Of a stretch of DNA of 64,000 nucleotides, positions 23,541-39,640 are shown in pieces. Position numbers and translations under genes: made by a program. The notes under the pieces are model-generated. The model saw nothing but the letters and a program-made list of their open reading frames with translations, was not told the DNA's origin and ran no database searches. This DNA comes from Enterobacter sp. C2 (GTDB taxonomy: Bacteria > Pseudomonadota > Gammaproteobacteria > Enterobacterales > Enterobacteriaceae). The number at the start of each line of letters is the position of its first letter. The stretch's first letter is position 1. The DNA lies in assembly GCF_019880405.1 (NCBI RefSeq), contig NZ_CP082269.1, positions 3,968,001-4,032,000 on the forward strand. Direction: 5' to 3'.

Positions 23541-23773
23541 TAGCTTTGCTCCTGGATGTTTGCCAGAGCTCATGCTCTGGAACTCACTTCACTCCCCTCA
23601 AAGAAGGGAGCGTCTAAATACGGTGAGCAGAAACAAGCCAAAGATACTTAAAAAATGTCTTCAGGTTCTGTCACCGTCTACGCAGGGAATTAAGTCTCTT
23701 GCGAGACACCTGCGGTCTTGGACGGAGGCCTGGATTAGGCCAGGCTCCAACCGAAAATCTTTCGTGGGCGAAG
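23541..23773 (-). promoter_or_regulatory. L10 leader mRNA
   Basis: About 230 transcribed bases separate the L10 promoter from rplJ. They contain several self-complementary stretches, such as GGCCTGGATTAGGCC and GAGACACTT-like stems near 23700. The corresponding E. coli leader folds into the binding site for L10-L12 and mediates feedback repression of translation. The fold was not computed. Confidence 0.7.
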
Positions 23774-23801
23774 ATTGTAGACAAATCCACCGCCCACGTA
23801 A
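23774..23801 (-). promoter_or_regulatory. rplJ (L10) promoter
   Basis: On the minus strand TTACGT (23796-23801) and TACAAT (23774-23779) are spaced by 16 bases. The position matches the known E. coli L10 promoter between rplA and rplJ. Confidence 0.7.
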
Positions 23802-23810
23802 AGGCGAATA

Positions 23811-24977
<1,167 letters not shown>

Positions 24978-25029
24978 TCAATGAAGCTCCCCGTGATAAA
25001 TAGTGTGTCTTACGGGTACGTGACCCATA

Positions 25030-25069
25030 AAAACAAAAGGCGCGAAATTGTAGTCCAATCTCGCGCCTT
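25030..25069 (-). terminator. secE-nusG terminator overlapping the L11 promoter
   Basis: On the minus strand AAGGCGCGA and TTCGCGCCTT pair around a loop that contains the L11 -10 element, and the stem is followed by TTTGTTTTT. It closes the secE-nusG transcript while its DNA also forms the spacer of the next promoter. Confidence 0.75.
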
Positions 25070-25075
25070 GTGCAA
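25047..25075 (-). promoter_or_regulatory. rplK (L11) promoter
   Basis: TTGCAC (25070-25075) and TACAAT (25047-25052) on the minus strand are separated by exactly 17 bases. This is the place of the known L11 promoter of E. coli, about 100 bases upstream of rplK. Confidence 0.8.
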
Positions 25076-25110
25076 CGGGTAAATCGTTGCTTTTTTGATC
25101 GCCTGGGCTA

Positions 25111-25656
25111 TTAGGCTTTTTCGACCTGGCCGAAGTCCAGCTCTACCGGCGTCGCACGACCGAAGATAGAGACAGAAACCTTCAGGCGGGACTTCTCGTA
25201 GTCCACCTCTTCCACCACGCCGTTAAAGTCAGCAAACGGACCGTCGTTAACACGGACCATTTCACCCGGCTCAAACAGGGTTTTCGGACGCGGCTTGTCG
25301 CCAACCTGCTGCAGGCGGTTCATGATAGCGTCAACTTCTTTGTCGCTGATCGGGGCCGGACGGTCTGACGTACCGCCGATAAAGCCCATCACGCGCGGCA
25401 CGCTGCGCACCAGGTGCCAGCTGGCATCGTTCATGACCATCTGGACCAGAACGTAACCTGGGAAGAACTTGCGCTCGCTTTTGCGGCGCTGGCCGCCACG
25501 GATCTCGACCACTTCTTCGGTCGGCACCATGACTTCGCCAAACAGCTCTTCCATATTGTGTAATTTGATATGCTCACGCAGCGAAGTCGCTACGCGGCCT
25601 TCAAAACCGGAAAACGCCTGAACGACGTACCAGCGCTTTTTAGGGGCTTCAGACAT
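25111..25656 (-). CDS. nusG: Transcription elongation/termination factor NusG
   Basis: NusG binds RNA polymerase through its N-terminal domain and links it to Rho or ribosomal S10 through its KOW domain. It has 181 residues, as in E. coli. [11 protein letters not shown] opens the NGN domain, and the KOW motif region [19 protein letters not shown] is near the C-terminus. It starts two bases after secE ends. Its paralogue rfaH is also in this window. Confidence 0.98.
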   Translation of the reverse strand: MSEAPKKRWYVVQAFSGFEGRVATSLREHIKLHNMEELFGEVMVPTEEVVEIRGGQRRKSERKFFPGYVLVQMVMNDASWHLVRSVPRVMGFIGGTSDRPAPISDKEVDAIMNRLQQVGDKPRPKTLFEPGEMVRVNDGPFADFNGVVEEVDYEKSRLKVSVSIFGRATPVELDFGQVEKA

Positions 25657-25657
25657 C

Positions 25658-26041
25658 TCAGAACCTCAGGCCAGTGATAAAGGATACCAGGCGAACCAGA
25701 ATACCATCCAGTCCCCACAGGATAAGTGACATAACAGCGGTCACTGCGGCCACAATCAGTGTAGTGTGCAACGTTTCCTGGCGAGTTGGCCAAATCACTT
25801 TACGGACTTCGGTTCTCGCTTCACGGGCAAAAGCAACGGTCGCTTTACCCTTTGTCGTCAACAGCGCGACACCACCCGCTGCAGCAATAAGAATTACTAC
25901 TGCCAGCGCGCGTAACGGCAGCATCATGTCACGATAGAGGTAGTTGCCAACGATAGCTACGATCAGCAATACAGCAACGACAACCCACTTCATCGCTTCC
26001 AGGCCGCGCCCGCTCCCTTGAGCTTCGGTATTCGCACTCAT
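25658..26041 (-). CDS. secE: Protein translocase subunit SecE
   Basis: SecE clamps the SecY channel in the inner membrane. The 127-residue product has three hydrophobic helices, two near the N-terminus ([18 protein letters not shown] and a second Ala/Ile/Val-rich segment) and one at the C-terminus, plus the conserved cytoplasmic helix [14 protein letters not shown] chose the ATG at 26041 (MSANTEAQ) as in E. coli. Confidence 0.97.
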   Translation of the reverse strand: MSANTEAQGSGRGLEAMKWVVVAVLLIVAIVGNYLYRDMMLPLRALAVVILIAAAGGVALLTTKGKATVAFAREARTEVRKVIWPTRQETLHTTLIVAAVTAVMSLILWGLDGILVRLVSFITGLRF

Positions 26042-26203
26042 AAACCAACCTGTCACAAGAATTCAGAAAAACATTTTGCCCCGCGGACGCGAGGCAAACC
26101 TAACCGAAATGCTCCGGCTCTTACGCCATCTACAGAGCCTGTCTCAGCAATGATTATGACAAAAAAAATCACTGATGAGCCAGGTTCTGGTTCGAAAGCG
26201 TGC

Positions 26204-26230
26204 AAAAAGGGCATCAAATGATGCCCTTTT
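26204..26230 (-). terminator. tufB terminator
   Basis: On the minus strand AAGGGCATCA and TGATGCCCTT pair with a TT loop, followed by TTTTTG. It ends the thrU-tufB transcript about 30 bases after the tufB stop. Confidence 0.88.
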
Positions 26231-26260
26231 CATGCGCATTGCGTCAAATGTTATCAGCGA

Positions 26261-27482
<1,222 letters not shown>

Positions 27483-27564
27483 TCACCACATCAACCAGGC
27501 AACATGCCCGACTTGTTGAATGCTTTTAAATGTAAACAGAGAGAAACGGGAGGGAGAAGTGAAG

Positions 27565-27640
27565 TGGTGCTGATACCCAGAGTCGAACTGGGGACCTCAC
27601 CCTTACCAAGGGTGCGCTCTACCAACTGAGCCATATCAGC
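27565..27640 (-). tRNA. thrT: tRNA-Thr (GGT)
   Basis: A 76-base cloverleaf with encoded CCA. The acceptor GCTGATA pairs with TATCAGC, the anticodon loop reads CTTGGTA (anticodon GGT), and the T-arm contains GTTCGAC. It is the last tRNA before tufB. Confidence 0.97.
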
Positions 27641-27646
27641 ACGTAT

Positions 27647-27721
<75 letters not shown>

Positions 27722-27836
27722 ATCCTGAAACTCGGCTACCCAGTTCTTTCTGTAACAAAAAAGAGATTGCTCTCTTTTTATGTTCGAGCTGCTTAATTTT
27801 TTAACCAGCTCAGGCGGCAATTATGCTGCCAGAAAG

Positions 27837-27921
<85 letters not shown>

Positions 27922-27929
27922 GGACTTGA

Positions 27930-28005
<76 letters not shown>

Positions 28006-28019
28006 ATCAAGTAGCGCGC

Positions 28020-28048
28020 ATTCTAGGGAGCCTGGCGGGTTCATGCAA
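28020..28048 (-). promoter_or_regulatory. thrU-tufB operon promoter
   Basis: TTGCAT (28043-28048) and TAGAAT (28020-28025) on the minus strand are spaced by 17 bases, followed by a GC-rich GCGCGC discriminator typical of stable-RNA promoters under stringent control. Confidence 0.82.
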
Positions 28049-28385
28049 CAAAAAAATCGCATAAAACGTTCTCTTGCTCACATTTTGTGCGCTGACATGA
28101 AAAAATGCTGTCATTTCATGCAACGGCGAACAAATATTCAACGTTTTATCGCTTCGTAAAGCGGAAAGGGAATATCAAAAAGCGGCGAAATCACCGTGGG
28201 CCGATCCTGTTACGTGATGCGTATCAGTGAAAGCACTCTTCGCCACTATTTTTTCTTATCCTTACCTGCAATCTGATGTTACCCTCCTGCCCATTGTCCA
28301 TAATAAACTTCAATGTAGCGTGCTATTGAGCTGTCTTTCAGGACTGCGCATCGCTGAACGTTTATCCTCGGAACGGTGACGATAA
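28049..28385. other. Intergenic region between thrU promoter and coaA
   Basis: This A+T-rich gap of about 340 bases contains no gene that I can support. The part next to the thrU promoter, with AAAACGTT and A/T tracts, is where upstream activation (UP element, Fis sites) would be expected on the minus strand. The coaA promoter should lie at the other end, but I see no clear -35/-10 pair. Confidence 0.5.
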
Positions 28386-29357
28386 ATGGCACGCAGAAAC
28401 ATGCTTATGAATGCAGCAGAGCAAACGTTAATGACGCCTTACTTACAGTTTAACCGCAGCCAGTGGGCTGCACTTCGTGACTCGGTGCCGATGACCCTGA
28501 CGGAAGGGGAAATTGCGCGGTTAAAAGGTATTAATGAAGATCTCTCCCTTGAAGAGGTTGCAGAGATCTATCTGCCTCTGTCGCGTTTACTCAATTTCTA
28601 TATTAGCTCTAACCTGCGCCGTCAGGCCGTACTGGAGCAGTTCTTGGGTACTAACGGGCAGCGTATCCCGTATATCATCAGCATTGCCGGCAGCGTGGCC
28701 GTAGGGAAAAGTACCACCGCTCGCGTACTGCAGGCGCTGCTGAGCCGCTGGCCTGAGCATCGCCGGGTAGAGTTAATTACTACCGATGGTTTTTTGCATC
28801 CTAACCAGGTGCTCAAAGATCGCGGCCTGATGAAGAAGAAAGGCTTTCCTCAGTCCTATGATATGCACCGGCTGGTGAAGTTCGTTGCCGATCTTAAATC
28901 AGGCGTGCCGGATGTGACTGCCCCGGTCTACTCTCATCTTATTTATGATGTTATTCCCGATGGGGATAAGACGGTTACCCATCCCGATATTTTAATCCTT
29001 GAAGGTCTGAACGTGTTGCAGAGCGGAATGGATTATCCTCACGATCCGCACCACGTATTTGTATCAGACTTTGTCGATTTCTCTATTTACGTTGACGCTC
29101 CGGAAGATCTATTACAGCGCTGGTATATCAATCGCTTTTTAAAATTCCGCGAGGGTGCGTTTAGCAACCCGGACTCGTACTTCCACAGCTATGCGAAGCT
29201 CTCTGAAGAGGAAGCAGTGAAGGTCGCGACGTCCCTGTGGCAAGAGATTAACTTCCTGAATCTTAAAGAGAACATCTTACCTACTCGTGAGCGCGCTAGC
29301 CTGATTATGACTAAAAGTGCTAATCATGCAGTTGAGCAGGTACGGTTACGCAAATAA
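28386..29357 (+). CDS. coaA: Pantothenate kinase (type I)
   Basis: CoaA phosphorylates pantothenate, the first and rate-limiting step of CoA synthesis, and is inhibited by CoA. The P-loop GSVAVGKST, the substrate region [10 protein letters not shown] and [12 protein letters not shown] are intact. The longest frame (ATG 28386) gives 323 residues; the ATG at 28407 gives 316, the E. coli length, and the alignable sequence starts there, so the true start may be 28407. It converges with birA. Confidence 0.96.
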   Translation: MARRNMLMNAAEQTLMTPYLQFNRSQWAALRDSVPMTLTEGEIARLKGINEDLSLEEVAEIYLPLSRLLNFYISSNLRRQAVLEQFLGTNGQRIPYIISIAGSVAVGKSTTARVLQALLSRWPEHRRVELITTDGFLHPNQVLKDRGLMKKKGFPQSYDMHRLVKFVADLKSGVPDVTAPVYSHLIYDVIPDGDKTVTHPDILILEGLNVLQSGMDYPHDPHHVFVSDFVDFSIYVDAPEDLLQRWYINRFLKFREGAFSNPDSYFHSYAKLSEEEAVKVATSLWQEINFLNLKENILPTRERASLIMTKSANHAVEQVRLRK

Positions 29358-29385
29358 AAAAGGGAGCGCTACGCTCCCTGTTTCA
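29355..29385. terminator. coaA/birA bidirectional terminator
   Basis: GGGAGCG and CGCTCCC pair around CTA, with AAAAAA before and TGTTT after. It lies between the convergent stops of coaA and birA. Confidence 0.82.
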
Positions 29386-29388
29386 CTA

Positions 29389-30351
29389 TTATTCCGCGCT
29401 TCTTAACGAAATTTCACCGCCCATCCACGCTTTAGTCGCTCCGTCCTGCTCAAGTAGCAGCGCGCCTTGTGTATCAATTCCGCGTGAAATACCCACTATC
29501 TCTTTATCACCAATAATAAGTTTGACCGGACGGTTAATAAAGTTATCCAACTTTTCCCAGCGGGAAAGATAAGGGGTTAACCCCTCCTGCTCGAACAGCT
29601 CCAGCGCAGCGCGTAACTCGTTAATTAGCCGTGCGGCAAGGGTATTACGATCGATGGCGATCCCCGCTTCCTGAAGATTGATCCATCCCTGGTTAATAAC
29701 GTCAGACTCAACCTTCCGCATCGCCAGATTGATCCCAGCCCCAATAACGATCTGTGCCGCATCGCCCGTCTTTCCCGTCAGCTCAACGAGAATACCGGCC
29801 AGTTTGCGATCCTGTAGATAGAGATCGTTGGGCCATTTGACGCGCACCTGGCTGGCACCCAGATCGCGCAGCACTTCTGCCATCACGATACCGATCACCA
29901 GGCTCAGGCCAATCGCGGCAGCGGGGCCCTGTTCAAGACGCCAGTACATGGAGAGATAGAGGTTTGCGCCAAAAGGAGAGAACCACTTACGCCCGCGCCG
30001 ACCCCGCCCCGCCTGCTGATACTCGGCAACGCAGGCATCGCCTGACTGTAAGGTGCCGATACGATCCAGCAGATACTGATTCGTTGAATCAATAACCGGC
30101 AGCACGGCAACCTGGCCCTGGTTTATCTGACTACTAATAAAATCCTGGCTTAACAGCTGGATAGGCTCCGGTAGGCTGTAGCCTTTTCCCGGAACGGTAA
30201 AGACATCAACGCCCCAGTCGCGTAGGGTCTGAATGTGCTTATTAATGGCTGCCCGGCTCATTCCCAGGCGTTCACCCAGCTGCTCTCCTGAATGGAATTC
30301 GCCGTCGGCTAAAATTGAAATCAGGGTTAATGGAATAGTATTGTCCTTCAC
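29389..30351 (-). CDS. birA: Biotin-protein ligase / biotin operon repressor
   Basis: BirA attaches biotin to AccB and, as biotinyl-AMP-bound dimer, represses the bio operon. It has 320 residues. The N-terminal winged helix ([20 protein letters not shown]) is followed by the catalytic domain with the biotinyl-AMP loop GRGRRGRKW and the KWPNDL motif, then a small C-terminal SH3-like domain. The ATG overlaps the murB stop by four bases. Confidence 0.97.
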   Translation of the reverse strand: MKDNTIPLTLISILADGEFHSGEQLGERLGMSRAAINKHIQTLRDWGVDVFTVPGKGYSLPEPIQLLSQDFISSQINQGQVAVLPVIDSTNQYLLDRIGTLQSGDACVAEYQQAGRGRRGRKWFSPFGANLYLSMYWRLEQGPAAAIGLSLVIGIVMAEVLRDLGASQVRVKWPNDLYLQDRKLAGILVELTGKTGDAAQIVIGAGINLAMRKVESDVINQGWINLQEAGIAIDRNTLAARLINELRAALELFEQEGLTPYLSRWEKLDNFINRPVKLIIGDKEIVGISRGIDTQGALLLEQDGATKAWMGGEISLRSAE

Positions 30352-31376
30352 GCGATGATCTCCACAGCGTTCACCTCTCCCGTTGGGCCAATAAAACGCA
30401 CTTCTGGCTCCAGCCAGACGTTGAATTTTTCTCCTACCTGCTGACGTACATGATGAGCCAGACTTACCACATCTTTGCTGGTCGCCTGATTTTCATTGAT
30501 AAGTACAAGCGCCTGTTGGCGGTGTACGGCTGCACCCCCTACTGCCGTGCCTTTTAACTGGCAACGATCGATAAGCCAACCGGCAGCCAGCTTGACGGTG
30601 CCGTCGGCCTGCGGATAGTGCGGTGCATCAGGATAGTGAGTCAGCAGCTGTCGCGACGTCTCCGCACTCACTACGGGGTTTTTAAAAAAGCTTCCTGCGT
30701 TGCCGTTTACTTTCGGATCGGGAAGCTTGCTCATTCGCATATTGCAGACGGTATCAAAAACGTCCTGTGCCGTAACAGTAGCCGGATCGAGGCGCGCCAG
30801 ATCGCCATAGGTCAGCACCGGCTGCCACGCTTTCGTCAGGCGTATCCCTACCGCGACGATGGCATGACTATGCTGATACTCATGCTTAAAGATACTGTCC
30901 CGATAGCCAAAGCGGCACTCTTGAGCGGTAAGGCGCTGGGTATGGCCAGTCGCAAGCTCAACGCAGTCGACATACTCGCATACGCGCTGTAGCTCAACGC
31001 CATACGCGCCGATGTTTTGAATGGGTGATGAACCTACACAGCCAGGGATCAGGGCCAGATTTTCCAGGCCAGCTATTCCTTGACTCAGCGTATATTGAAC
31101 CAGTCGGTGCCAGTTTTCTCCTGCGCCAACGTGCAAATGCCAGGCATCGGTTTTTTCAGTGATATCGATACCCATGATGCGGTTAACAATCACCGTTCCG
31201 GCAAAATCATTCAGGAAGAGAACGTTACTCCCTTCGCCCAGAATTAATACAGGCTGTTGGATCTGCACCGCATTCTGCCAGGCGTTAAGGAGCTGTTGCA
31301 CATTGTTGGCAAGCACGATGTGGTTCGCATTATGCGCAATGCCAAAGGTATTCCAGGGTTTAAGGGAGTGATTCAT
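30348..31376 (-). CDS. murB: UDP-N-acetylenolpyruvoylglucosamine reductase
   Basis: MurB is the NADPH- and FAD-dependent reductase that makes UDP-MurNAc for peptidoglycan. The FAD site ([28 protein letters not shown]) and the proton-donor Ser in [10 protein letters not shown] are present. I chose the ATG at 31376 ([12 protein letters not shown]), giving 342 residues as in E. coli. It lies next to the rRNA operon, as at E. coli rrnB. Confidence 0.97.
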   Translation of the reverse strand: MNHSLKPWNTFGIAHNANHIVLANNVQQLLNAWQNAVQIQQPVLILGEGSNVLFLNDFAGTVIVNRIMGIDITEKTDAWHLHVGAGENWHRLVQYTLSQGIAGLENLALIPGCVGSSPIQNIGAYGVELQRVCEYVDCVELATGHTQRLTAQECRFGYRDSIFKHEYQHSHAIVAVGIRLTKAWQPVLTYGDLARLDPATVTAQDVFDTVCNMRMSKLPDPKVNGNAGSFFKNPVVSAETSRQLLTHYPDAPHYPQADGTVKLAAGWLIDRCQLKGTAVGGAAVHRQQALVLINENQATSKDVVSLAHHVRQQVGEKFNVWLEPEVRFIGPTGEVNAVEIIA

Positions 31377-31516
31377 AGACGCCATCCAAAGACAAAAACA
31401 GGGCTAGTGTACCCCATATGCTGGATGTTCGCTTGTGGTTGTCGTTGTAGGTTAATACGCCGGGCGGCACGCCGTTTGCCCAGCCTCAGGAGCGTTGCCG
31501 TCTGCGGAACACAACG

Positions 31517-31544
31517 CAAAAAGGCCATCCTTACGGATGGCCTT
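31517..31544 (-). terminator. rRNA operon terminator (rrnB T2-like)
   Basis: On the minus strand AAGGCCATCC and GGATGGCCTT pair around GTAA and are followed by TTTGCG. It closely resembles terminator T2 of E. coli rrnB and lies 12 bases after the 5S gene. I see no separate T1-like hairpin. Confidence 0.9.
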
Positions 31545-31556
31545 CTGCTTTATTTG

Positions 31557-31676
31557 ATGCCTGGCAGTTCCCTACTCTCGCATGGGGAGACCCCACACTA
31601 CCATCGGCGCTACGGCGTTTCACTTCTGAGTTCGGCATGGGGTCAGGTGGGACCACCGCGCTAGTGCCGCCAGGCA
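31557..31676 (-). rRNA. rrf: 5S ribosomal RNA
   Basis: The 120-base gene begins TGCCTGGCGGC and ends GCCAGGCAT on the minus strand, and internal segments such as CCCATGCCGAACTCAGAAGTG are canonical. It is the last gene of the rRNA operon. Confidence 0.98.
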
Positions 31677-31767
31677 AATTCTGTTATCACCCCGCTTTCG
31701 CGCAGTGATGTAATCTGTATCAGCTGAAAATCGTCACTCAAATCCGCCAAAACATCTTCGGCGTTGT

Positions 31768-34674
<2,907 letters not shown>

Positions 34675-34890
34675 TCACAACCCGAAGATGTTTCGAGAAC
34701 ATCATCGTGTCGCGAAAATTTGAGAGACTCGAACACACCGCATTTTCCTTTCTTATTACGGAGAAAGGAAACAGTGTGTCGTTTCAATTTTCAGCTTGAT
34801 CCAGATTTTTAAAGAGCAAATATCTCAAACAAGACTCGTGAGTCTGTTTTGAGATACGGTCGGTTGTGCCTTTCACTCACAGCCAGCAAG

Positions 34891-34965
34891 TGGCGTCCCC
34901 TAGGGGATTCGAACCCCTGTTGCCGCCGTGAAAGGGCGGAGTCCTAACCGCTAGACGAAGGGGAC
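34891..34965 (-). tRNA. gltT: tRNA-Glu (TTC) in the 16S-23S spacer
   Basis: A 75-base tRNA with acceptor GTCCCCT/AGGGGAC, anticodon loop CTTTCAC (TTC) and encoded CCA. A single tRNA-Glu spacer is the type found at E. coli rrnB, rrnC, rrnE and rrnG, not the Ile-Ala spacer of rrnA. Confidence 0.97.
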
Positions 34966-35053
34966 AACGATGTTGTCTCGACTTCGCAGCCGTCTTGCTT
35001 CTCTACATCTATCAGACAATCTGTGTGGACACTGCGAAGCAGGTTCTTTCAGG

Positions 35054-36595
<1,542 letters not shown>

Positions 36596-36778
36596 AAGTT
36601 TGATGCTCTTAGAATTAAACTTCGTAATGAATTACGTATGTTCACTCCAGAGACTTGGTATTCATTTAGCGTCTTGCGACGTTAAGAATCCATGTCTTCG
36701 AGTGCCCACACAGATTGTCTGATAAATTGTTAAAGAGCAGTGCAACGTGGCTTTCAGCTCACCGTTGCGAGGTGGCGT
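36596..36778 (-). promoter_or_regulatory. rRNA leader with boxA antitermination site
   Basis: Downstream of P2, the leader contains boxA as TGCTCTTTAACA (36728-36739 on the minus strand), which recruits NusB-S10 for antitermination. A similar TGCTCTTTAA occurs in the 16S-23S spacer near 34808. The rest forms part of the 16S processing stem. Confidence 0.85.
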
Positions 36779-36806
36779 ATATTACGCTTTCCTCATTCAG
36801 AGTCAA
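36779..36806 (-). promoter_or_regulatory. rrn P2 promoter
   Basis: TTGACT (36801-36806) and TAATAT (36779-36784) on the minus strand are spaced by 16 bases, as in E. coli rrn P2 promoters. Confidence 0.85.
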
Positions 36807-36898
36807 GCGTTTATTTTCGCTTTTCTCTGCCGAAGTGTCCGGAGGCGCTTCGCTGACCGGCCGGCTTATTCGCCGTTGTTCCGTGTCAGTGGTGGCGC

Positions 36899-36960
36899 AT
36901 TATAGGGAGTTATTCGGAGCTGACAAGGGTTAAATGCAAAAAACTTTTCAAGCGCTTATT
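36899..36960 (-). promoter_or_regulatory. rrn P1 promoter with UP element
   Basis: TTGTCA (36921-36926) and TATAAT (36899-36904) on the minus strand are spaced by 16 bases, followed by GCGCCACCACTGACACGG, as in E. coli rrnB P1. The A/T-rich stretch 36933-36960 upstream is a plausible UP element. Fis sites, if present, would lie inside hemG. Confidence 0.9.
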
Positions 36961-36969
36961 TTGCAGTCT

Positions 36970-37521
36970 TTACGCCTGCTTTGCCACCGATTTGCTGGTT
37001 AATTGTGCGATTTCGCGCGCAAATTCGCTTACGCGTGACCAGTCGGTATAAACCACCTCTTTACGCGTATCCGTTTCTCCCCCGGTCATCTTCATAATCA
37101 GGCGGATCATGATCCGGTCATACCAGGAGTAACGTGGATAGCGCAGGGCACCGGCAAACACCGCACAGCGATCCGGCTGCCAGGGTGAGTTCAATAAAAA
37201 CTTACGCGTATAGCTATTGGTTTGTGGCGAGCTCTTCTCTGGTTTACGCGCCACCAGGTTAACGGCGTAAAAGGCACTGGGCAGCGCATTAAGGTGCTGT
37301 AGATGTTTTTTCACAAACCGATCCACGGCCGGATGAAAGTGACCGTAGCGAATCGACGCCCCGATAACCACGCGGTCATACTCTCCCCAGGCAATAGATT
37401 CCGTGCGGTTAAGGTTAACCACATCGGAATAGACGCCGAGCTCGCTTAGCTCGGAGGCGATACTGGAGGCGATCTCACGGGTTTGCCCGTCACGGGTGGA
37501 GAATAGAATCAACGTTTTCAT
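36970..37521 (-). CDS. hemG: Menaquinone-dependent protoporphyrinogen IX dehydrogenase
   Basis: HemG is the flavodoxin-like FMN enzyme that oxidises protoporphyrinogen IX using respiratory quinones. The FMN phosphate loop [11 protein letters not shown] is at the N-terminus, and [15 protein letters not shown] follows. It has 183 residues, close to 181 in E. coli. It ends about 10 bases from the UP element of rrn P1. hemG immediately upstream of an rRNA operon is the rrnA arrangement of E. coli. Confidence 0.96.
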   Translation of the reverse strand: MKTLILFSTRDGQTREIASSIASELSELGVYSDVVNLNRTESIAWGEYDRVVIGASIRYGHFHPAVDRFVKKHLQHLNALPSAFYAVNLVARKPEKSSPQTNSYTRKFLLNSPWQPDRCAVFAGALRYPRYSWYDRIMIRLIMKMTGGETDTRKEVVYTDWSRVSEFAREIAQLTSKSVAKQA

Positions 37522-37532
37522 AGCGTGTTCCC

Positions 37533-38984
37533 TTATTCGCGCCAGAACGTTGGGGTAAAGAGTACCAGCAACGTAAAGACTTCAAGACGACCAAAAAGCA
37601 TGTTGGCGATGAGGATCCACTTTGCCACCGGATTCATGCTGGCAAAGTTATCCGCCACCACCCCAAGACCCGGCCCAAGGTTGTTCAGCGTCGCCACCAC
37701 GGAAGCAAAGGCGGAGAAGTCATCTACGCCCGTGGCGATAATCGCCAGCATACTGACGATAAAGACCAGTGCATAGGCAGAGAAGAAGCCCCACACCGCC
37801 TCAAGGATACGCTCCGGCAGCGCGCGGTTCCCCAGCTTGATGCTGTACACCGCGTTAGGATGCACCAGCCTTTTCAGCTCGCGGTTACCCTGCTTAAACA
37901 GCAGCAGGATACGAATGACCTTCAGCCCCCCGCCGGTTGACCCCGCCATGCCGCCGATAAACGCCGAGCAGAGCAGGAGCACCGGCAGGAACAGCGGCCA
38001 GCGCGCAATGCTGTCGGTAGTAAAGCCAGCGGTCGTTGCCATCGACACCACCTGGAAGAACGCCTGGTTTAGCGTAGTAACCGCCGAGTTGTAGACATCG
38101 TGGAACCAAAGTACCAGGGTGCAGATCACCACCAGCGTTAGCTGCACGCCGATAAACATCCTGAACTCAGGATCGCGCCAGTAGACCTTCAGGTTCCGCC
38201 CGCTCAGCAGGGAGAAGTGCAGACCATAGTTACAGCCGGAGATCAGCAGGAAGATAGCAATAATGGTGTTAATCGTTGGGCTATCGAAAAAGCCTACGCT
38301 GGCATCATGGGTGGAGAAGCCACCAATGGCGATGGTAGCAAAGCTGTGTCCAATGGCGTCAAACGCGGGCATACCCGCAAACCAGAGCGCCAGCGCGCAG
38401 GCCACGGTCAGCAAAACATAGATAAGCCACAGCGTTTTTGCCGTCTCAGCAATACGCGGGCGCATCTTATTATCCTTCAGCGGGCCGGGCATCTCCGCAC
38501 GGTAAAGCTGCATTCCCCCAACGCCAAGAATAGGAAGAATAGCCACGGCCAGGACGATGATCCCCATCCCGCCGAACCATTGCAGCATCTGGCGATAGAA
38601 AAGAATACCGTGCGGCAAGGAGTCCAGCCCTACCAGCGTAGTCGCCCCGGTGGTCGTCAGGCCAGAAAAGGACTCAAAGAAGGCATCGGTCACCGTCAGG
38701 TTAGGACGCTCAGAGAAGATAAACGGCAAAGCCCCCACGCTGCCCAGCACCGTCCAGAACAGGACGACAATCAGGAAGCCTTCCCGCGACTTCAGTTCGC
38801 TCTTCTCCCGGCGGTTAGGCCACCACAGCAGGGAGCCGATCGCCAGCGCCACAAAGAACGTTTGGGTGAATGCACGCCCTGCGCCGTCCCGATAAATCAG
38901 CGCAACCAGTCCAGGCAGGATCATCGTTCCGGAAAACAGTATCACCAGCAGTCCAACGATTCGGGTAATGGCGCGAAAATGCAT
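37533..38984 (-). CDS. trkH: Trk potassium uptake channel TrkH
   Basis: TrkH is the potassium-translocating membrane subunit of the Trk system, working with the TrkA ring. The 483-residue protein has many hydrophobic helices arranged in four M1-P-M2 repeats; pore-loop motifs [22 protein letters not shown] and LGPGLG are visible. The length matches E. coli. It starts 41 bases after yigZ and ends 11 bases before hemG, suggesting one pepQ-yigZ-trkH-hemG transcript. Confidence 0.97.
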   Translation of the reverse strand: MHFRAITRIVGLLVILFSGTMILPGLVALIYRDGAGRAFTQTFFVALAIGSLLWWPNRREKSELKSREGFLIVVLFWTVLGSVGALPFIFSERPNLTVTDAFFESFSGLTTTGATTLVGLDSLPHGILFYRQMLQWFGGMGIIVLAVAILPILGVGGMQLYRAEMPGPLKDNKMRPRIAETAKTLWLIYVLLTVACALALWFAGMPAFDAIGHSFATIAIGGFSTHDASVGFFDSPTINTIIAIFLLISGCNYGLHFSLLSGRNLKVYWRDPEFRMFIGVQLTLVVICTLVLWFHDVYNSAVTTLNQAFFQVVSMATTAGFTTDSIARWPLFLPVLLLCSAFIGGMAGSTGGGLKVIRILLLFKQGNRELKRLVHPNAVYSIKLGNRALPERILEAVWGFFSAYALVFIVSMLAIIATGVDDFSAFASVVATLNNLGPGLGVVADNFASMNPVAKWILIANMLFGRLEVFTLLVLFTPTFWRE

Positions 38985-39025
38985 CTCTGCCGCTTCCTTA
39001 GGTATCCAGATAAATGAGGTGGGGA

Positions 39026-39640
39026 TTATTCTTTAATGGCTGATAATTGCAATGAACCACGACTAAAATCTGCCAGCCGGGCGGAAAACTCGCTCAGCCT
39101 GGCGCGGGGAAGCGCCACCCGAAGCTGCACGACCGCCTGATAGTCGCTGGTGACGATCTTCCCCTCAAACTGACCCAGTAGCGCTTCTACGCCAGCGAGC
39201 TGGGCATAATCACAACACAAAGTATATTCGGTCAGCGGTAATTTGCGGAGAGTAGTGAGCTGATTAAGCGCACGCTGTACGCCGCCGCCATAGGCTTTGA
39301 CCAGCCCACCGGTGCCTAACAGAATGCCGCCATAGTAGCGCACCACTACAGCGGTGATCTCACCGACGCCGCTGCCCATCAGCTGGGCCAGCATTGGCTT
39401 GCCCGCCGTGCCAGCCGGTTCACCATCGTCGGAGAAGCCCAGCTGCTGCGAGTCGTCCGGCGGTCCGGCCACCCATGCGACGCAGTGGTGCCGCGCCTCC
39501 GGGTGTTCCGCCCGCACGGCGCTGACGAAGGCTTTCGCCGCCTCTACGCCGTCGGTGTGGGCCAGCAGCGTAATAAAGCGGCTCTTTTTGATCTCCTCAA
39601 CGAAGGTCACCGGCGCAGCCGGTATCAGCCAGCTCTCCAT
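39026..39640 (-). CDS. yigZ: IMPACT-family protein YigZ
   Basis: YigZ is a two-domain protein related to eukaryotic IMPACT, of uncertain function. The N-terminal domain carries the family core HHCVAWVAGP, FSDDGEPAGTAGKPML and VVRYYGGILLGTGGLVKAY. The C-terminal domain is ferredoxin-like (DUF1949). It has 204 residues. Its ATG overlaps the pepQ stop (TGATG), indicating translational coupling. Confidence 0.95.
   Translation of the reverse strand: MESWLIPAAPVTFVEEIKKSRFITLLAHTDGVEAAKAFVSAVRAEHPEARHHCVAWVAGPPDDSQQLGFSDDGEPAGTAGKPMLAQLMGSGVGEITAVVVRYYGGILLGTGGLVKAYGGGVQRALNQLTTLRKLPLTEYTLCCDYAQLAGVEALLGQFEGKIVTSDYQAVVQLRVALPRARLSEFSARLADFSRGSLQLSAIKE

Noticed and set aside
36970..38984. Possible truncation of hemG or trkH by the rRNA junction
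   Set aside because: Both proteins have full family length and intact motifs; the junction lies outside the coding regions.
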